Positions 7,318 to 7,426 of a stretch of 7,426 nucleotides of DNA are shown here, in pieces. The DNA is from Actinomycetota bacterium. GTDB taxonomy: Bacteria; Actinomycetota; Actinomycetes; Actinomycetales; Angustibacteraceae. The stretch is from assembly GCA_014377795.1 (NCBI GenBank), contig JACMOY010000058.1:1-7426 (forward strand). The letters run 5' to 3'. The translations under genes and the position numbers were made by a program. A model generated the notes under the pieces. The model was given only the letters and a program-made list of their open reading frames with translations, had not been told where the DNA came from and did not search any database. The number at the start of each line of letters is the position of its first letter. Position 1 is the first letter of the stretch.

Positions 7318-7383
7318 CGGCACTTGCTGCCCTACCTGCCATCACCTCCCCGAGACAGGCGGCAGGTAGTGCAGCAAGTGCCG
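7318..7383. repeat. 23-nt inverted repeat, terminator or palindromic element
   Basis: The arms 7318-7340 and 7361-7383 are reverse complements with a single mismatch (C at 7332 against T at 7369) around a 20-nt loop. The left arm begins CGGCACTTGCTGC and the right arm ends GCAGCAAGTGCCG. It starts 13 nt after the acetyltransferase stop. There is no long T-run on either side, though the flanks are C-rich (left) and G-rich (right). Such a stem would work on both strands, so a bidirectional terminator is the simplest reading. Its length, longer than termination needs, also fits a dispersed palindromic repeat. The inverted repeat is certain; its role is inferred. Confidence 0.8.
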
Positions 7384-7426
7384 TTGTGGGGGTGACGACG
7401 GTCACGGTTCGCGGGGCTGCCGCGCC

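Noticed and set aside
7392..7426. Possible start of another gene (GTG, then MTTVTVRGAAA) or, on the minus strand, the end of one (RQPREP then TGA at 7404-7402)
   Set aside because: Only about 11 codons are visible, there is no Shine-Dalgarno sequence, and both readings are equally possible. The sequence beyond 7426 is needed to choose.

Overview
The window reads as a chromosomal housekeeping segment of a high-GC Gram-positive bacterium (Actinomycetota). The base composition is strongly GC-biased, and codon third positions are mostly G or C throughout. The gene order atpD - atpC - DUF2550 - cobalamin adenosyltransferase (reverse) - murA is, from memory, the order in Mycobacterium tuberculosis (Rv1310, Rv1311, Rv1312, Rv1314c, Rv1315). 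The genus cannot be told from the sequence. No mobile element, CRISPR array, tRNA or rRNA is visible.

Left part (1-1762): the 3' two thirds or less of atpD (F1 beta), a strong hairpin, then a very short atpC (F1 epsilon, 89 aa, beta-sandwich domain only) and a one-helix membrane protein of the DUF2550 family. Middle (1778-3718): a PduO-type ATP:cob(I)alamin adenosyltransferase on the minus strand and murA on the plus strand. These two diverge from starts only about 24 bp apart and appear to share one symmetric -10 region, giving two leaderless messages. MurA carries Asp in place of the usual active-site Cys, which predicts intrinsic fosfomycin insensitivity.

Right part (3715-7426): a small membrane-anchored DUF2007-like protein on the minus strand, whose stop codon overlaps the murA stop. 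It is followed on the plus strand by an orphan STAS-domain protein, a CPA1-type Na+/H+ antiporter fused to a C-terminal UBP-type zinc finger, and a GNAT acetyltransferase 7 nt further on. The right edge holds a 23-nt inverted repeat (one mismatch, 20-nt loop), probably a bidirectional terminator or a dispersed palindromic element.

Most genes are ordinary core genes. The points deserving a second look are the shared symmetric promoter at 2387-2396, the antiporter/UBP zinc-finger fusion, the MurA Asp substitution, the hairpin inside the ATP synthase operon with the minimal epsilon subunit, and the long terminal palindrome. I did not find a convincing wholly new system.
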